NCBI GenBank assembly: GCA_039187315.1
Contig: JBCCZQ010000019.1
Coordinates: 1 to 44,057, forward strand
Length of the DNA: 44,057 nt
Origin: JANQQZ01 sp039187315
GTDB lineage: Bacteria > Planctomycetota > Phycisphaerae > Phycisphaerales > UBA1924
Direction of reading: 5' to 3'
The translations under genes and the position numbers were made by a program. The notes below the pieces were generated by a model, which searched no databases, was not told where the DNA came from, and saw only the letters and a list, made by a program, of their open reading frames with translations. Numbering within the stretch: position 1 is the stretch's first letter; each line of letters begins with the position of its first letter. Positions 8,256-16,070 of the stretch are shown here, one piece after another.

Positions 8256-9560
8256 TCAGAAACGGAACGCCAGCAGGTACGCGACGCGCCATATCGGATA
8301 ATCCACCTCGCAGCGGAACCCGATCATGTCTTGCGAAGACCATCCGCCACGTTCAAGGACAACCCGCAAAAACTCGGGATACTTCGAGAACCGCGGTGTA
8401 GCCGCGTCATCGATGCCTCGCGGCAGCACACGCAGCGGAGGGCGGTGGGGCAACTCGGTCGACCAGCGGTCCGCTTCCGTTGTCATCGATGGACCGAGCA
8501 GGTGCGCCGAGACGGATGGAAGACACGCCTTGGCGAGGTCTGGGTGCAGATACACGTCCAGAACGAGCGAGCGAGCCGGGAAGGTCGAGAGGTACCACAC
8601 CTCCTGGACTGGCGGGTCGTCCGCGGCTGGGTGTGACATCGGCTTGGTCAGCCTCTGCGCCAACGCGAGATCGATCGACTTCCCGCGGCTTGTCTCGTGT
8701 GTATCGACGAAGTAGCCGTGGATATTTGCGCTTGTACGCAGCGTGATGTCCGGCAGCGGGTCCGTGCAGAACTCCTCAAGCACTCCGGGTGGACACATAG
8801 GACTGGGCGATTCCTCTTCTCCTAGCACCGAGAACACATCGGTCTGCTTCTCAAAGTCGCGCTCCATGCCGGTCGGAAGAAAGAATGGGACGGCCACGGT
8901 CCGTGATTCGTGCCCGTGGAACACGAAGCCGCACATCATCTCGACGCACGATGGGTCCGAGGGTGCAGGGCGAAAAAACCAGGAGAACACGTGGCACTCC
9001 GACCATCGCCCGGCGAGGTCCGCCGAAGCAGCGAAGTGTGCCGCCCGCGCGTCTGTGTGCTGTCGGTCCGATACGGGCGCTGTCGCCTTCGGTTCGACCC
9101 TCGACCCCGCACGCGTCAGCGTGATCCGTCTGTCGAGGCGCGATTTACTCCGGGCGACCGTCACGACCATGTCGTGGAAACGCGCGCACGCATCGCGTGC
9201 ATCACTCACCGCGTGCTGCTCCAGATGCCCGCTGAACGACTCAACCCAGCTCGCACACCCCTGTGCGCCCGGTAGCTGTCGGACGAATTCCACGGCATCG
9301 TCCGAGCAGTCCAACGCCTGGCACATGCGCTGACAGGTCGCGCGGTTGACCCCGAGCCTCCTCGACATCCCGCTCGCGCCGCGGCCGGACTCGGGAAGCG
9401 AGGCGAACAGCAGCCCGAGCGTCGCGAGCAGCCGGTTGCCGACACGTTCGACCTGGTGGAGCTCGGCTGTGGTCAGCGGCTCAAGCGTGCCCCTGCCAGC
9501 GCTCGCTCCTGCTGCGAAGTTCGAACTGGCTCGGCCCTTGGTTGGCCTCTCGTCGGTCAT
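8256..9560 (-). CDS. Unknown protein with N-terminal HTH-like segment
   Basis: 434 residues, no signal peptide or TM helix, so probably cytoplasmic. I do not recognise a named family. Residues about 35-75 are helical (ELHQVERVGNRLLATLGLLF) and lead into GMSRRLGVNRATCQRMCQAL, which has the spacing of a helix-turn-helix with the recognition helix at VNRATCQRMCQAL. The rest is a mixed alpha/beta region of about 330 residues, with Cys and His scattered (CVEMMCGFVFHGHESR) but no clear metal motif. It is transcribed divergently from the dockerin-tailed protein at 9791 across an AT-rich region with hairpins and three GAGATCA repeats. A regulatory role over that gene is a reasonable inference. A member of a lineage-specific paralogous family with unknown function is the alternative. 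Confidence 0.7.
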   Translation of the reverse strand: MTDERPTKGRASSNFAAGASAGRGTLEPLTTAELHQVERVGNRLLATLGLLFASLPESGRGASGMSRRLGVNRATCQRMCQALDCSDDAVEFVRQLPGAQGCASWVESFSGHLEQHAVSDARDACARFHDMVVTVARSKSRLDRRITLTRAGSRVEPKATAPVSDRQHTDARAAHFAASADLAGRWSECHVFSWFFRPAPSDPSCVEMMCGFVFHGHESRTVAVPFFLPTGMERDFEKQTDVFSVLGEEESPSPMCPPGVLEEFCTDPLPDITLRTSANIHGYFVDTHETSRGKSIDLALAQRLTKPMSHPAADDPPVQEVWYLSTFPARSLVLDVYLHPDLAKACLPSVSAHLLGPSMTTEADRWSTELPHRPPLRVLPRGIDDAATPRFSKYPEFLRVVLERGGWSSQDMIGFRCEVDYPIWRVAYLLAFRF

Positions 9561-9632
9561 CGGTGCGGCTTTCGGTCATGCATCAGATATGATCCGAGAT
9601 CAGTATTTTATCGTGAGATCATCAAAAAAAGG

Positions 9633-9656
9633 GTAATCGCTCTCGATTGCGATTAC
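9633..9656. promoter_or_regulatory. Inverted repeat in the AT-rich divergent region
   Basis: GTAATCGC (9633-9640) and GCGATTAC (9649-9656) flank an 8-base spacer. It lies between the HTH-like gene and the dockerin-tailed gene, just downstream of two GAGATCA motifs (9596-9602 and 9615-9621). It could be an operator or the first hairpin of a structured leader. Confidence 0.4.
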
Positions 9657-9684
9657 GAAATCGGAATGAATCGTATGTTTGAAG

Positions 9685-9719
9685 TCTCAGATACTCCAAA
9701 TCATCTGAGATCATTTTTT
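9685..9719 (+). terminator. Terminator-like hairpin in the leader of the 9791 gene
   Basis: TCTCAGAT (9685-9692) pairs with ATCTGAGA (9703-9710) around a 10-base loop and is followed by TCATTTTTT. It has the form of a rho-independent terminator but sits about 70 bases upstream of the start codon at 9791, as an attenuator or riboswitch expression platform would. Alternatively it ends a short upstream RNA. Confidence 0.45.
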
Positions 9720-9790
9720 GTCTGCATTCCCATTGCAGATGCTGTACAGGCATGGTTGCCTCTGCAACGGGGCCAAACAGAGGATTTCAG

Positions 9791-11515
9791 ATGAGACAGA
9801 CTCCCAACCGCAGGTCGGCCATTCTCCACACGCGGCACGCTCTTGGAGCGGTGATGGGCCTCTCCGGATGTTTTGCTGCTGGGGCTCAGACCACGGCCAC
9901 GCCGGAGGCGGAAGTTCTGGTTGTGACAGGTGAACTTCTCGGAGACATCGGCGAAGTGCTGACCTTCACCGACGTTGAGGTATCCGACAACGGCGACTGG
10001 TACGCCGTGGTAAACACCGTTACCAATGGGAACACGGGCGAAATCAACGGCAACCAGCGTGACCCTGTTTTGATCGGATCTGACGGCATCATCATCAACC
10101 GTCTTGCTGCACAGCCCGGCCCTGTCTTCTTCCCCGCGCTGACCGGTCTCGATCCTGCGTACGAACTAACCACCATCGAGCAGATCGCGGTGAATGGTGA
10201 TGACTTCGCGTTGTTCCAGACGGCCCAGTTCGAAACACCGTTCTCTGCATCCCCTGGATCGTTTGCCAGGGGCTACAGCCGAAACAACGAGCTATTGCTC
10301 CTTGAGCAGGTGGTCTTCGACGGGTTGCAGGCGGGTGCGGGCGCTGTGACCACGTTCGATTTTGTCGATACAATCGATCTGCTCGACAACGGGAACATCG
10401 TTGCGGCGTTTGATGTGAACGTCCCGGGTCCGAATGTCTCTGGTATCTTCGAGTTCGACCCGGGCAACCCCGCACAGGCCGTCTCGGTGCTGTTGTACGA
10501 AGACCAGGTCATCCCAGGTGTTGGGGTCATTGACAGCTTCGCGAATGCCGACCGGAGCTTCGCGATCAACGGCCAGGGCGACTTTATCGCCAGTGTCCAG
10601 TTGTCCGATGCGCCGTTCATTTCAAACGGTCGGCTGGTACGCTTCGACTCCGCGACGCAGAGCTACACCGTGGTCGCCGAAGACCGCGGGTCGCCCATCG
10701 ACCAGCCCGATCTCCAGTTTGCGAACATCGGGAACGGTGCATTGGCGATCAACCAGTCCGGCGACTGGCTGGCCAGTATGACGCTGCGATCAAACCCTCC
10801 CGGGCTCAGCGGGAGCGTGATCGTCAAGAACGGCAGGATCGAGATCCAGGGCAGTCAGCAGATCATGCTGGACGGCGAGACTTTTCAGTTGGTATCTTCG
10901 ATCAGCCCGCAGGGTGCGATTCCGTACTTCCTGACACCCGAAGGAGAGATCGTGTGGCTCGCACGGTTCTTCGACCAGTCGACAACATTTGATGATATGG
11001 CGCTCGTTCGTGGCAACCAGATCCTGCTGCGGGAGGGCCTGACAACGTTCGACAATGTGACGTTCCCCGATGTGACGCTTACGAACGGCGGGGTGCCGGT
11101 AGTCGAGATCCCCGGTGGCACGTTCGATGGTGTGAAGCTGGTCGAGATCGGCGCGGGCCTCGCCGGTTCACCGCTTGGGTTTGTGCTCCCGAACGATGGC
11201 TTGGACGCGAACTCTTTTTCGATGAGCCCGAACGGTCGGTTCATCATCTCCGAAGTCGGCATCGAGCACCCGGTGAACGGTGAACGCCTTGCGGCACTCG
11301 TGCTGATCGACTTCGGTGAAGCGGGCCGTCTGTGCGCGGATCAGAACGCGGATGGGGAAGTCAACGACAGCGATTTCTTCGCCTGGGTCACCAACTTCTT
11401 CGATCAAGATCCGGTGGGAGACGTCAATCAGGACGGGGCGGTCACGGATAGCGACTTCTTCGCTTGGGTCACTTTCTTCCTGCAGGGATCCGACGGACCG
11501 ACGTGCTTGGGGTAA
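9791..11515 (+). CDS. Secreted protein with GC-type dockerin-like tail
   Basis: 574 residues from the ATG at 9791, which has GAGGA upstream; the frame opens earlier at 9752. A basic N-terminus and hydrophobic stretch (HALGAVMGLSGCFAAGAQ) form the signal peptide. The body repeats a motif around a Gly-Asp core: VSDNGDWYAVV, INGQGDFIASV and INQSGDWLASM. This suggests tandem beta repeats, and a similar pattern occurs in the PEP-CTERM protein at 34531. The last 60 residues start at Cys (LCADQNADGEVNDSDFFAWV), repeat as GDVNQDGAVTDSDFFAWV and end in CLG. These are two EF-hand-like Ca-binding loops resembling dockerin type I, of the Cys-bounded form common in Phycisphaerae. The tail probably serves surface anchoring or assembly. 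The function of the body is unknown. Confidence 0.85.
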   Translation: MRQTPNRRSAILHTRHALGAVMGLSGCFAAGAQTTATPEAEVLVVTGELLGDIGEVLTFTDVEVSDNGDWYAVVNTVTNGNTGEINGNQRDPVLIGSDGIIINRLAAQPGPVFFPALTGLDPAYELTTIEQIAVNGDDFALFQTAQFETPFSASPGSFARGYSRNNELLLLEQVVFDGLQAGAGAVTTFDFVDTIDLLDNGNIVAAFDVNVPGPNVSGIFEFDPGNPAQAVSVLLYEDQVIPGVGVIDSFANADRSFAINGQGDFIASVQLSDAPFISNGRLVRFDSATQSYTVVAEDRGSPIDQPDLQFANIGNGALAINQSGDWLASMTLRSNPPGLSGSVIVKNGRIEIQGSQQIMLDGETFQLVSSISPQGAIPYFLTPEGEIVWLARFFDQSTTFDDMALVRGNQILLREGLTTFDNVTFPDVTLTNGGVPVVEIPGGTFDGVKLVEIGAGLAGSPLGFVLPNDGLDANSFSMSPNGRFIISEVGIEHPVNGERLAALVLIDFGEAGRLCADQNADGEVNDSDFFAWVTNFFDQDPVGDVNQDGAVTDSDFFAWVTFFLQGSDGPTCLG

Positions 11516-11965
11516 CCCCTCGCGATGATCTTGCTGGTTGCCTGTGTGTCCCGGTAGATCCGGTCCATCGGAGATGCGGTCGTAGCGGCAGTCGAGGTAG
11601 CTCGAGCTACACGGGCATCGTGCGGATATCGGCCCGAAGAAACTCTGGCAGGAGCTTCTCGGTGGCGTAGGTACCACAGGCCGCCGACATTCACTCGTGG
11701 CTGACAATCGCAAAGCCAACGCGTCCCAACGCCGATCCCGCCATGTCGACGAAGTGCTCCGGCGAGATGTTTGAAGCGACCGGCGACAAGCCGATGAGCC
11801 CCCGCCCGCGGCAGCGGCTGGCGAGGACGTAGCCTTCGCTCGAGTTCTGCTTGCGGCCCGCTCAGAGCGAGATGCCCACACCCTGCACGGTATCAGTCGA
11901 TGAAACTCGGCCCTTGAAGGATGGGTGTGTGCAGCATCGTCGGCATGACCGGATGAAGATGGGAC
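11516..11965. other. Gene-free stretch holding a decayed gene
   Basis: 450 bases between the dockerin-tailed gene and the 3' end of the FGE-like gene. The only recognisable content is the aldolase remnant on the minus strand, listed separately. Confidence 0.5.
11560..11850 (-). pseudogene. Remnant of a DapA/NAL-family aldolase gene
   Basis: Reading the minus strand in one frame gives SSEGYVLASRCRGRGLIGL, then SPVASNISPEHFVDMAGSAL and GRVGFAIVSHE, a stop, SAACGTYATEKLLPEFLRAD with IRTMPV, a stop, and ELPRLPLRPHL. The order matches the C-terminal third of dihydrodipicolinate synthase / N-acetylneuraminate lyase family proteins: Gly-Ile-Ser-Val-x-Ser-Asn-x-x-Pro, helix, Leu-Leu-Pro, Asn-Pro-x-x-x-Lys region, Arg-Leu-Pro-Leu-x-Pro. 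Two in-frame stops, the missing barrel N-terminus and the lost Lys segment indicate decay. The assignment is by eye and moderate. The neighbouring LacI regulator suggests a former sugar or sugar-acid pathway. Confidence 0.42.
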
Positions 11966-13027
11966 CTACTTCGGGTCTTGTACGCAGCGAAACCCGATGT
12001 TCGATGTGCCGGTATCGACCGCTTCGCCGGTCCGCGCGCTGACTCGGTATCTCGTGCAATAGGTCTGATGGCACAGGAACGACCCGCCGCGGATCACGCG
12101 GAGTGTTTCGAGTTCGCGTCCGGGCCACCACGATCCGTCCGGCCCGACCGGGTTGTCCATGGGAGCATCGGCGGCGCGTTGGGCGTAGGCGTCAGCGCGG
12201 TAGAAGTCCGAACACCACTCCCAGACATTGCCCGCCATGTCGTGCAGCTCCCAGTCGTTTGGCTCGAACCTCCCGACCGGTGCTGTGGCGGCGAAGCCAT
12301 CGACCGCGTCGTTGCGTGACGGGAAGACACCCTGCCAGATATTGGCACGCGGCCGAGCATCGTTGACAGGTTCATTGCCCCAGACGTAGATCGCGCTGTC
12401 GATCCCCGCCCGTGCGGCCCGTTCCCACTCCGCTTCTGTCGGCAGACGCTTGCCGGCCCACGCCGCAAACGCCGCCGCGTCTTCCCACGCGACATGCACG
12501 ACGGGGTGGTCCATGCGTGTTTCGATCGATGAATCTGGTCCCTCGGGTGCACGCCAGTTGGCACCGACGACCCAGGCCCATCCGCCTTGGGCTCGCTCGG
12601 TCGGCTGATAGAAGACAACCGAGCCCGGCTGGAGCTGATCGTCGGGTGGCTTGGCCGTGCCCGGTGGTACCGATTGCTTCAGTATTTCCCAGTCGATCGG
12701 GCGCTCGGCAACCGTGACATAGCCGGTGGCCTCAACGAACTCGGTAAACGCAGCGTTGGTCACTTCGTGCGTGTCCATGAAAAAACCATCCACAGACACA
12801 CGGTGGGCCGGCCGCTCCTCGGGCAGCGCGTCTGGACGGTCGCTGCCCATCATGAACGCACCACCGGGGATCCACACCATGCCGGGCGGGGCTTGGTTGG
12901 TCTGCGTGGATGGGTCGTCGTGTGGTGTTGGATCGCAGCCTCCGGCGAGGATGACGGCGATGACCGGCACCGCTTGACGGATTCGCTTGGCATGACACAC
13001 ACACCAATATATCCATCGCGGTAGCAT
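11966..13027 (-). CDS. Formylglycine-generating enzyme-like lipoprotein
   Basis: 353 residues. The N-terminus has a lipoprotein signal ending in the lipobox VILAGGC (Cys31); a GTG at 13000 would give a shorter signal with the same lipobox. The rest is one FGE-sulfatase domain: MVWIPGGAFMMGSDRPDALP at the start, DEVTNAAFTEF-like helix, WEDAAAFAAWAGKRLPTEAE, WEWCSDFYRADAY, and the end RGGSFLCHQTYCTRYRVSAR...SNIGFRC. Cys319 and Cys324 in CHQTYC correspond to the two copper-binding catalytic cysteines of true aerobic FGE. Most bacterial SUMF-domain paralogues lack them. True FGE converts a sulfatase Cys to formylglycine. No sulfatase gene is in the window, and a lipid-anchored location is unusual for this reaction in bacteria. 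A LacI-type operator lies 11 bases before the start. Confidence 0.88.
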   Translation of the reverse strand: MLPRWIYWCVCHAKRIRQAVPVIAVILAGGCDPTPHDDPSTQTNQAPPGMVWIPGGAFMMGSDRPDALPEERPAHRVSVDGFFMDTHEVTNAAFTEFVEATGYVTVAERPIDWEILKQSVPPGTAKPPDDQLQPGSVVFYQPTERAQGGWAWVVGANWRAPEGPDSSIETRMDHPVVHVAWEDAAAFAAWAGKRLPTEAEWERAARAGIDSAIYVWGNEPVNDARPRANIWQGVFPSRNDAVDGFAATAPVGRFEPNDWELHDMAGNVWEWCSDFYRADAYAQRAADAPMDNPVGPDGSWWPGRELETLRVIRGGSFLCHQTYCTRYRVSARTGEAVDTGTSNIGFRCVQDPK

Positions 13028-13037
13028 GTCAGCGTTT

Positions 13038-13051
13038 CCGGAACGTTCCGG
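13038..13051. promoter_or_regulatory. Probable LacI-family operator
   Basis: CCGGAACGTTCCGG is a perfect 14-base palindrome with the central CG typical of LacI-family sites. It lies between the divergent FGE-like gene (start 13027) and the LacI-family gene (start 13067), close to both starts. Autoregulation plus control of the FGE-like gene is the simplest reading. Confidence 0.65.
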
Positions 13052-13066
13052 GCTTCGGAGGGTCGC

Positions 13067-14119
13067 ATGGCATCAGTCCGGCAAATCGCATCCGTGGCCG
13101 GCGTTTCACCCGCGACGGTCTCGCGCATCCTCAACAACGACCCGGACGTGGATCAGGGCACGAGGGAGCGTGTGCTCCAGATCGCGAACAAGCTCGGGTA
13201 TTCGCCGCGTATCGGCCGACGTGTGAAGACGGTGCTGGGGATCGGCCTTCCTTCGGATCCGCCACGGGACCTCGGCTCGTTCGATGGCGCGATCGTGGCC
13301 GGCGCCTCGCGTGGCTGCCGCGATGGTGGCTTCAACCTTGCGCTGGTTGATATTGTCACGGAACGCAAGCCGAACGAGGCGTTCTCGCAGTTCTTCTCCC
13401 GCCTTGGTATCCGAGGCATCATCCTGCGCCGGCTGCCCTCGCTCAACGAGGTCCTCCAAGAGATCGCCAAGGAAGGGTTCCCGCACGTGCTGTTGGCCGA
13501 CCGGGTCGATGACGATCGGATCTCGTGGATCGATACGGATTCGAAGACACCCAGCCGGGACGCGGTCACGCACCTGATCGAGTTGGGACATACACGCATC
13601 GTGGCGGGGCGCTATTCGCGCGGCGGTCGCGACGCGCTCGATCGCTACGAGGGCTACCTCGAGGCTCATGCCAACGCGGGTCTGGAGGTCGATCCGCGGC
13701 TGGTAGTTGATTGCGGTGATGAGCTGGAGGATGGCGCACGTGCGGTGGACTTTGCCATGAGCCTGCCGAACCCGCCAAGCGCGTTTTACATGATGCACTC
13801 GATGTCGTCGCTGGGTGCGTTGCGGCGTCTGCTCGAGCGGGGGCTGCGCGTACCCGAGGACGTCTCGATCGTCGGTATGGACGATTGCGAATCGCGTCTC
13901 ATTCCGTACCCGCGGATGACGACCGTTCGGCAGGATGCGTATGACATGGCCTACCGAGCCGCGCGGTGGCTCGTCAGGACCGTGGAATCGCCCGTTGAGC
14001 CGCTGCGCGAGACGGTGCCGGGGATCTTCGAGGTTAACCAGACGACCACGCTGGCTTCGGACACGCCGATCCGCGTCCTCCCGGATGGACGGATCGTCGT
14101 TGAGAGCTCACCTCGCTGA
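13067..14119 (+). CDS. LacI-family transcriptional regulator
   Basis: 350 residues with a GGAGG just upstream of the ATG. Residues 1-25 form the LacI HTH (VRQIASVAGVSPATVSRILN), followed by the hinge region ending near GYSPRIGRR. A periplasmic-binding-protein-like ligand domain fills the rest: GAIVAGASRGCRDGGFNLAL, GIRGIILRRLP, RDAVTHLIELGHTRIVAG, PPSAFYMMHSMSSLGALRRL, VSIVGMDDCESRLIPYPRMT and TTVRQDAYDMAYRAARWLV. The ligand is probably a sugar or sugar derivative but cannot be named. The spacing to the divergent FGE-like gene is only 39 bases and holds a palindromic operator. The gene is followed by a convergent M14 peptidase gene 187 bases away. Confidence 0.95.
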   Translation: MASVRQIASVAGVSPATVSRILNNDPDVDQGTRERVLQIANKLGYSPRIGRRVKTVLGIGLPSDPPRDLGSFDGAIVAGASRGCRDGGFNLALVDIVTERKPNEAFSQFFSRLGIRGIILRRLPSLNEVLQEIAKEGFPHVLLADRVDDDRISWIDTDSKTPSRDAVTHLIELGHTRIVAGRYSRGGRDALDRYEGYLEAHANAGLEVDPRLVVDCGDELEDGARAVDFAMSLPNPPSAFYMMHSMSSLGALRRLLERGLRVPEDVSIVGMDDCESRLIPYPRMTTVRQDAYDMAYRAARWLVRTVESPVEPLRETVPGIFEVNQTTTLASDTPIRVLPDGRIVVESSPR

Positions 14120-14306
14120 TCGACGCAGCCGCCGATCACTCAAGGGCCGCACCTGTTGGATCACTCAACCGATCCAGGCTTGAGCCAAACCGGGCGGGTG
14201 AACGACGAGAGCAAGCCGAATTGGCCGGTCGAGAACATCATCGCTCATCGGCGGGCACAGGTTCCACGCGAGTCGAGTGTGCGTCCGCCGCTATCACCGG
14301 GTGTGG

Positions 14307-16070
14307 TTACTCAGGCGTTTGTTGCGAGCCGTCAGCGTCGACGAGCGGCATGGTCAGCTCGATATCGGCTGCTTTTTCGGCGGTGTATCGCAGCGTCAGC
14401 TCCGCTCCGGCTTCTGCTTGGATCCAGAACCTGTGCACAACGGTGCCGCGTGAGCCAACGCCTTCGTCGTACTGCACCCGGGCCGGCTCGTGCCGCACCT
14501 CGTCGGCTGTCGTATCCCACCAGCCGTCGAGCTTGCCAGATGCGAGAACACGTACGGATGAACCGTCGATCGTCAGCAGGTCGGCAGCTCCGATGCCCGC
14601 GGTGCTGGCGCGTGCGGTACGAGTCGGGATGAGCTTGTCGTTGCGTATCTCGACCGTGAGTTCCCAGAGGTTGTCGTCCAGGCGTTGGATGTGCGTGCGA
14701 TCGAAGTGGAGCTTGGGCATCTCTCCGCCGTGAAGCATGGTGAACGCGAAGTTGCGGTGGGCTTCCTCTTCGAGCATGAAGACCGGCGTCGAGCGCGAGG
14801 ACCATTTATTGAGCCCGCCGACCAGCACCGAGCCGTGTTCGGGGTGCTCGACTTCCGAGAAAGGCTGGAAGGTTGCTCCGAACTGGAGCCGGTCGCGAAA
14901 CAGCCGCATCTGCTCATCATTGGGGCGCATGACGTCGCGCTGGAAGTACTTGCGCACTGTCCAGAGTTCGTTGGTGAAGCTGATGACCCCGAGGCCCTCG
15001 TGTGCCCAAGTGACCTCGCCGCCGTGCACGTTGTACAGATCGCTGAAGACCACGAGATAGCGGTAGTAGGGCATGAGCTGCTCGCCGATCCTGCCGAACT
15101 CGTCGTAGACGCGCAGGTCTGCTCGCGGGTAGGCGTCGGTGCGGTAGTTGGTGCCGGGTCCACGGAGCATCATGCCGCCGGTGTTGTGGTAGCTCTGGAA
15201 TGCGGCGATGTTCGGGTGGTCCAAGCAGAACTCTGCGACGGCGCGCGTCTCCGGGGCCGACAGCGGGTAGGCACCCGCACCGAACTGGACATATTCGGGC
15301 TGCCAGTCGGCCGGCCAGTTGCGGTTCATGTCGTGGCCGTCGGTGCCGTCTTCGTTGGTGCGCCCGTCGCCGTCATCGTCGATGCCCTCGCTGCCGAGAT
15401 AGGTCCAGTCGCCGACCTCACCATCGGGCACGCGGGAGAAGACGCGATCATCGAAGCGGTCTCGGATCCACTCGCCGCGGGGGTCGCGCTTCCACATCTG
15501 CGTGATGCTGCCGTCACCGTCGAGGTCGTCTGCCGGATCCTCGTCGATCAGGCCGTCGCGGTCGTTGTCGCGCGGCATCTGGTTTGAGCGCCGGTTGTGC
15601 GGCGTCGAGGGGCCTTGCAACCACTTGGCTCGCGAGTCGGGGCTCACGATGGGCATCAGATAGAACGTGTAGTCGTCGAGGAGCTCGGTCATCGTGTCGT
15701 TGTGACCGTAATAGGTTGCCAGGTACCACAGGGAGTAGAGCACGACTTCAGTCGCCTGGACCTCGTTGGCATGGATGGAGCCGTCGATCCACATCGCCGG
15801 CTTGGCGGTGTGGTCGTCGCCGGGCTTGGTGATCACCGCGACGAGCAGGTCCCGGCCCTGTCCGCTGGTGCCGATGCTGCGCAGCTCGATGAGCTCGGGG
15901 TACGCCTCTGCAAGCGCACGCATGTGCGCATACGTCTGCTCGACGGTGTAGTAGCGGTTCCAAGCGATCTCGTGCTTTGACTCGACGGTCGCTTGCGCGA
16001 GGGATGGACCGACGATGACGAGTGAAGCGGCGGTGATGGCGAGGGTGAACCATGCTTGGGTCGTGGTCAT
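14307..16070 (-). CDS. Exported M14 zinc carboxypeptidase
   Basis: 587 residues from the ATG at 16070, which overlaps the stop of the upstream gene by one base (TGATG). The open frame continues to 16562, but that part is a shadow of the upstream gene. There is a signal peptide (WFTLAITAASLVIVGPSLAQ, cleavage about residue 26). The M14 catalytic set is intact: His100-x-x-Glu103 (DGSIHANEVQ), His295 (FQSYHNTGG) and the general-base Glu368 (ISFTNELW). MNRNW follows the pattern of the substrate-binding Asn-Arg. Two Asp-rich inserts (DNDRDGLIDEDPADDLDGDG and GIDDDGDGRTNEDGTDG) look like Ca-binding loops. A beta-rich C-terminal domain of about 170 residues follows. It probably trims C-terminal residues from extracellular peptides. 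Confidence 0.92.
   Translation of the reverse strand: MTTTQAWFTLAITAASLVIVGPSLAQATVESKHEIAWNRYYTVEQTYAHMRALAEAYPELIELRSIGTSGQGRDLLVAVITKPGDDHTAKPAMWIDGSIHANEVQATEVVLYSLWYLATYYGHNDTMTELLDDYTFYLMPIVSPDSRAKWLQGPSTPHNRRSNQMPRDNDRDGLIDEDPADDLDGDGSITQMWKRDPRGEWIRDRFDDRVFSRVPDGEVGDWTYLGSEGIDDDGDGRTNEDGTDGHDMNRNWPADWQPEYVQFGAGAYPLSAPETRAVAEFCLDHPNIAAFQSYHNTGGMMLRGPGTNYRTDAYPRADLRVYDEFGRIGEQLMPYYRYLVVFSDLYNVHGGEVTWAHEGLGVISFTNELWTVRKYFQRDVMRPNDEQMRLFRDRLQFGATFQPFSEVEHPEHGSVLVGGLNKWSSRSTPVFMLEEEAHRNFAFTMLHGGEMPKLHFDRTHIQRLDDNLWELTVEIRNDKLIPTRTARASTAGIGAADLLTIDGSSVRVLASGKLDGWWDTTADEVRHEPARVQYDEGVGSRGTVVHRFWIQAEAGAELTLRYTAEKAADIELTMPLVDADGSQQTPE

Noticed and set aside
14685..15587. 300-residue open frame on the plus strand opposite the M14 carboxypeptidase gene
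   Set aside because: Shadow frame; the minus-strand protein has all catalytic residues.
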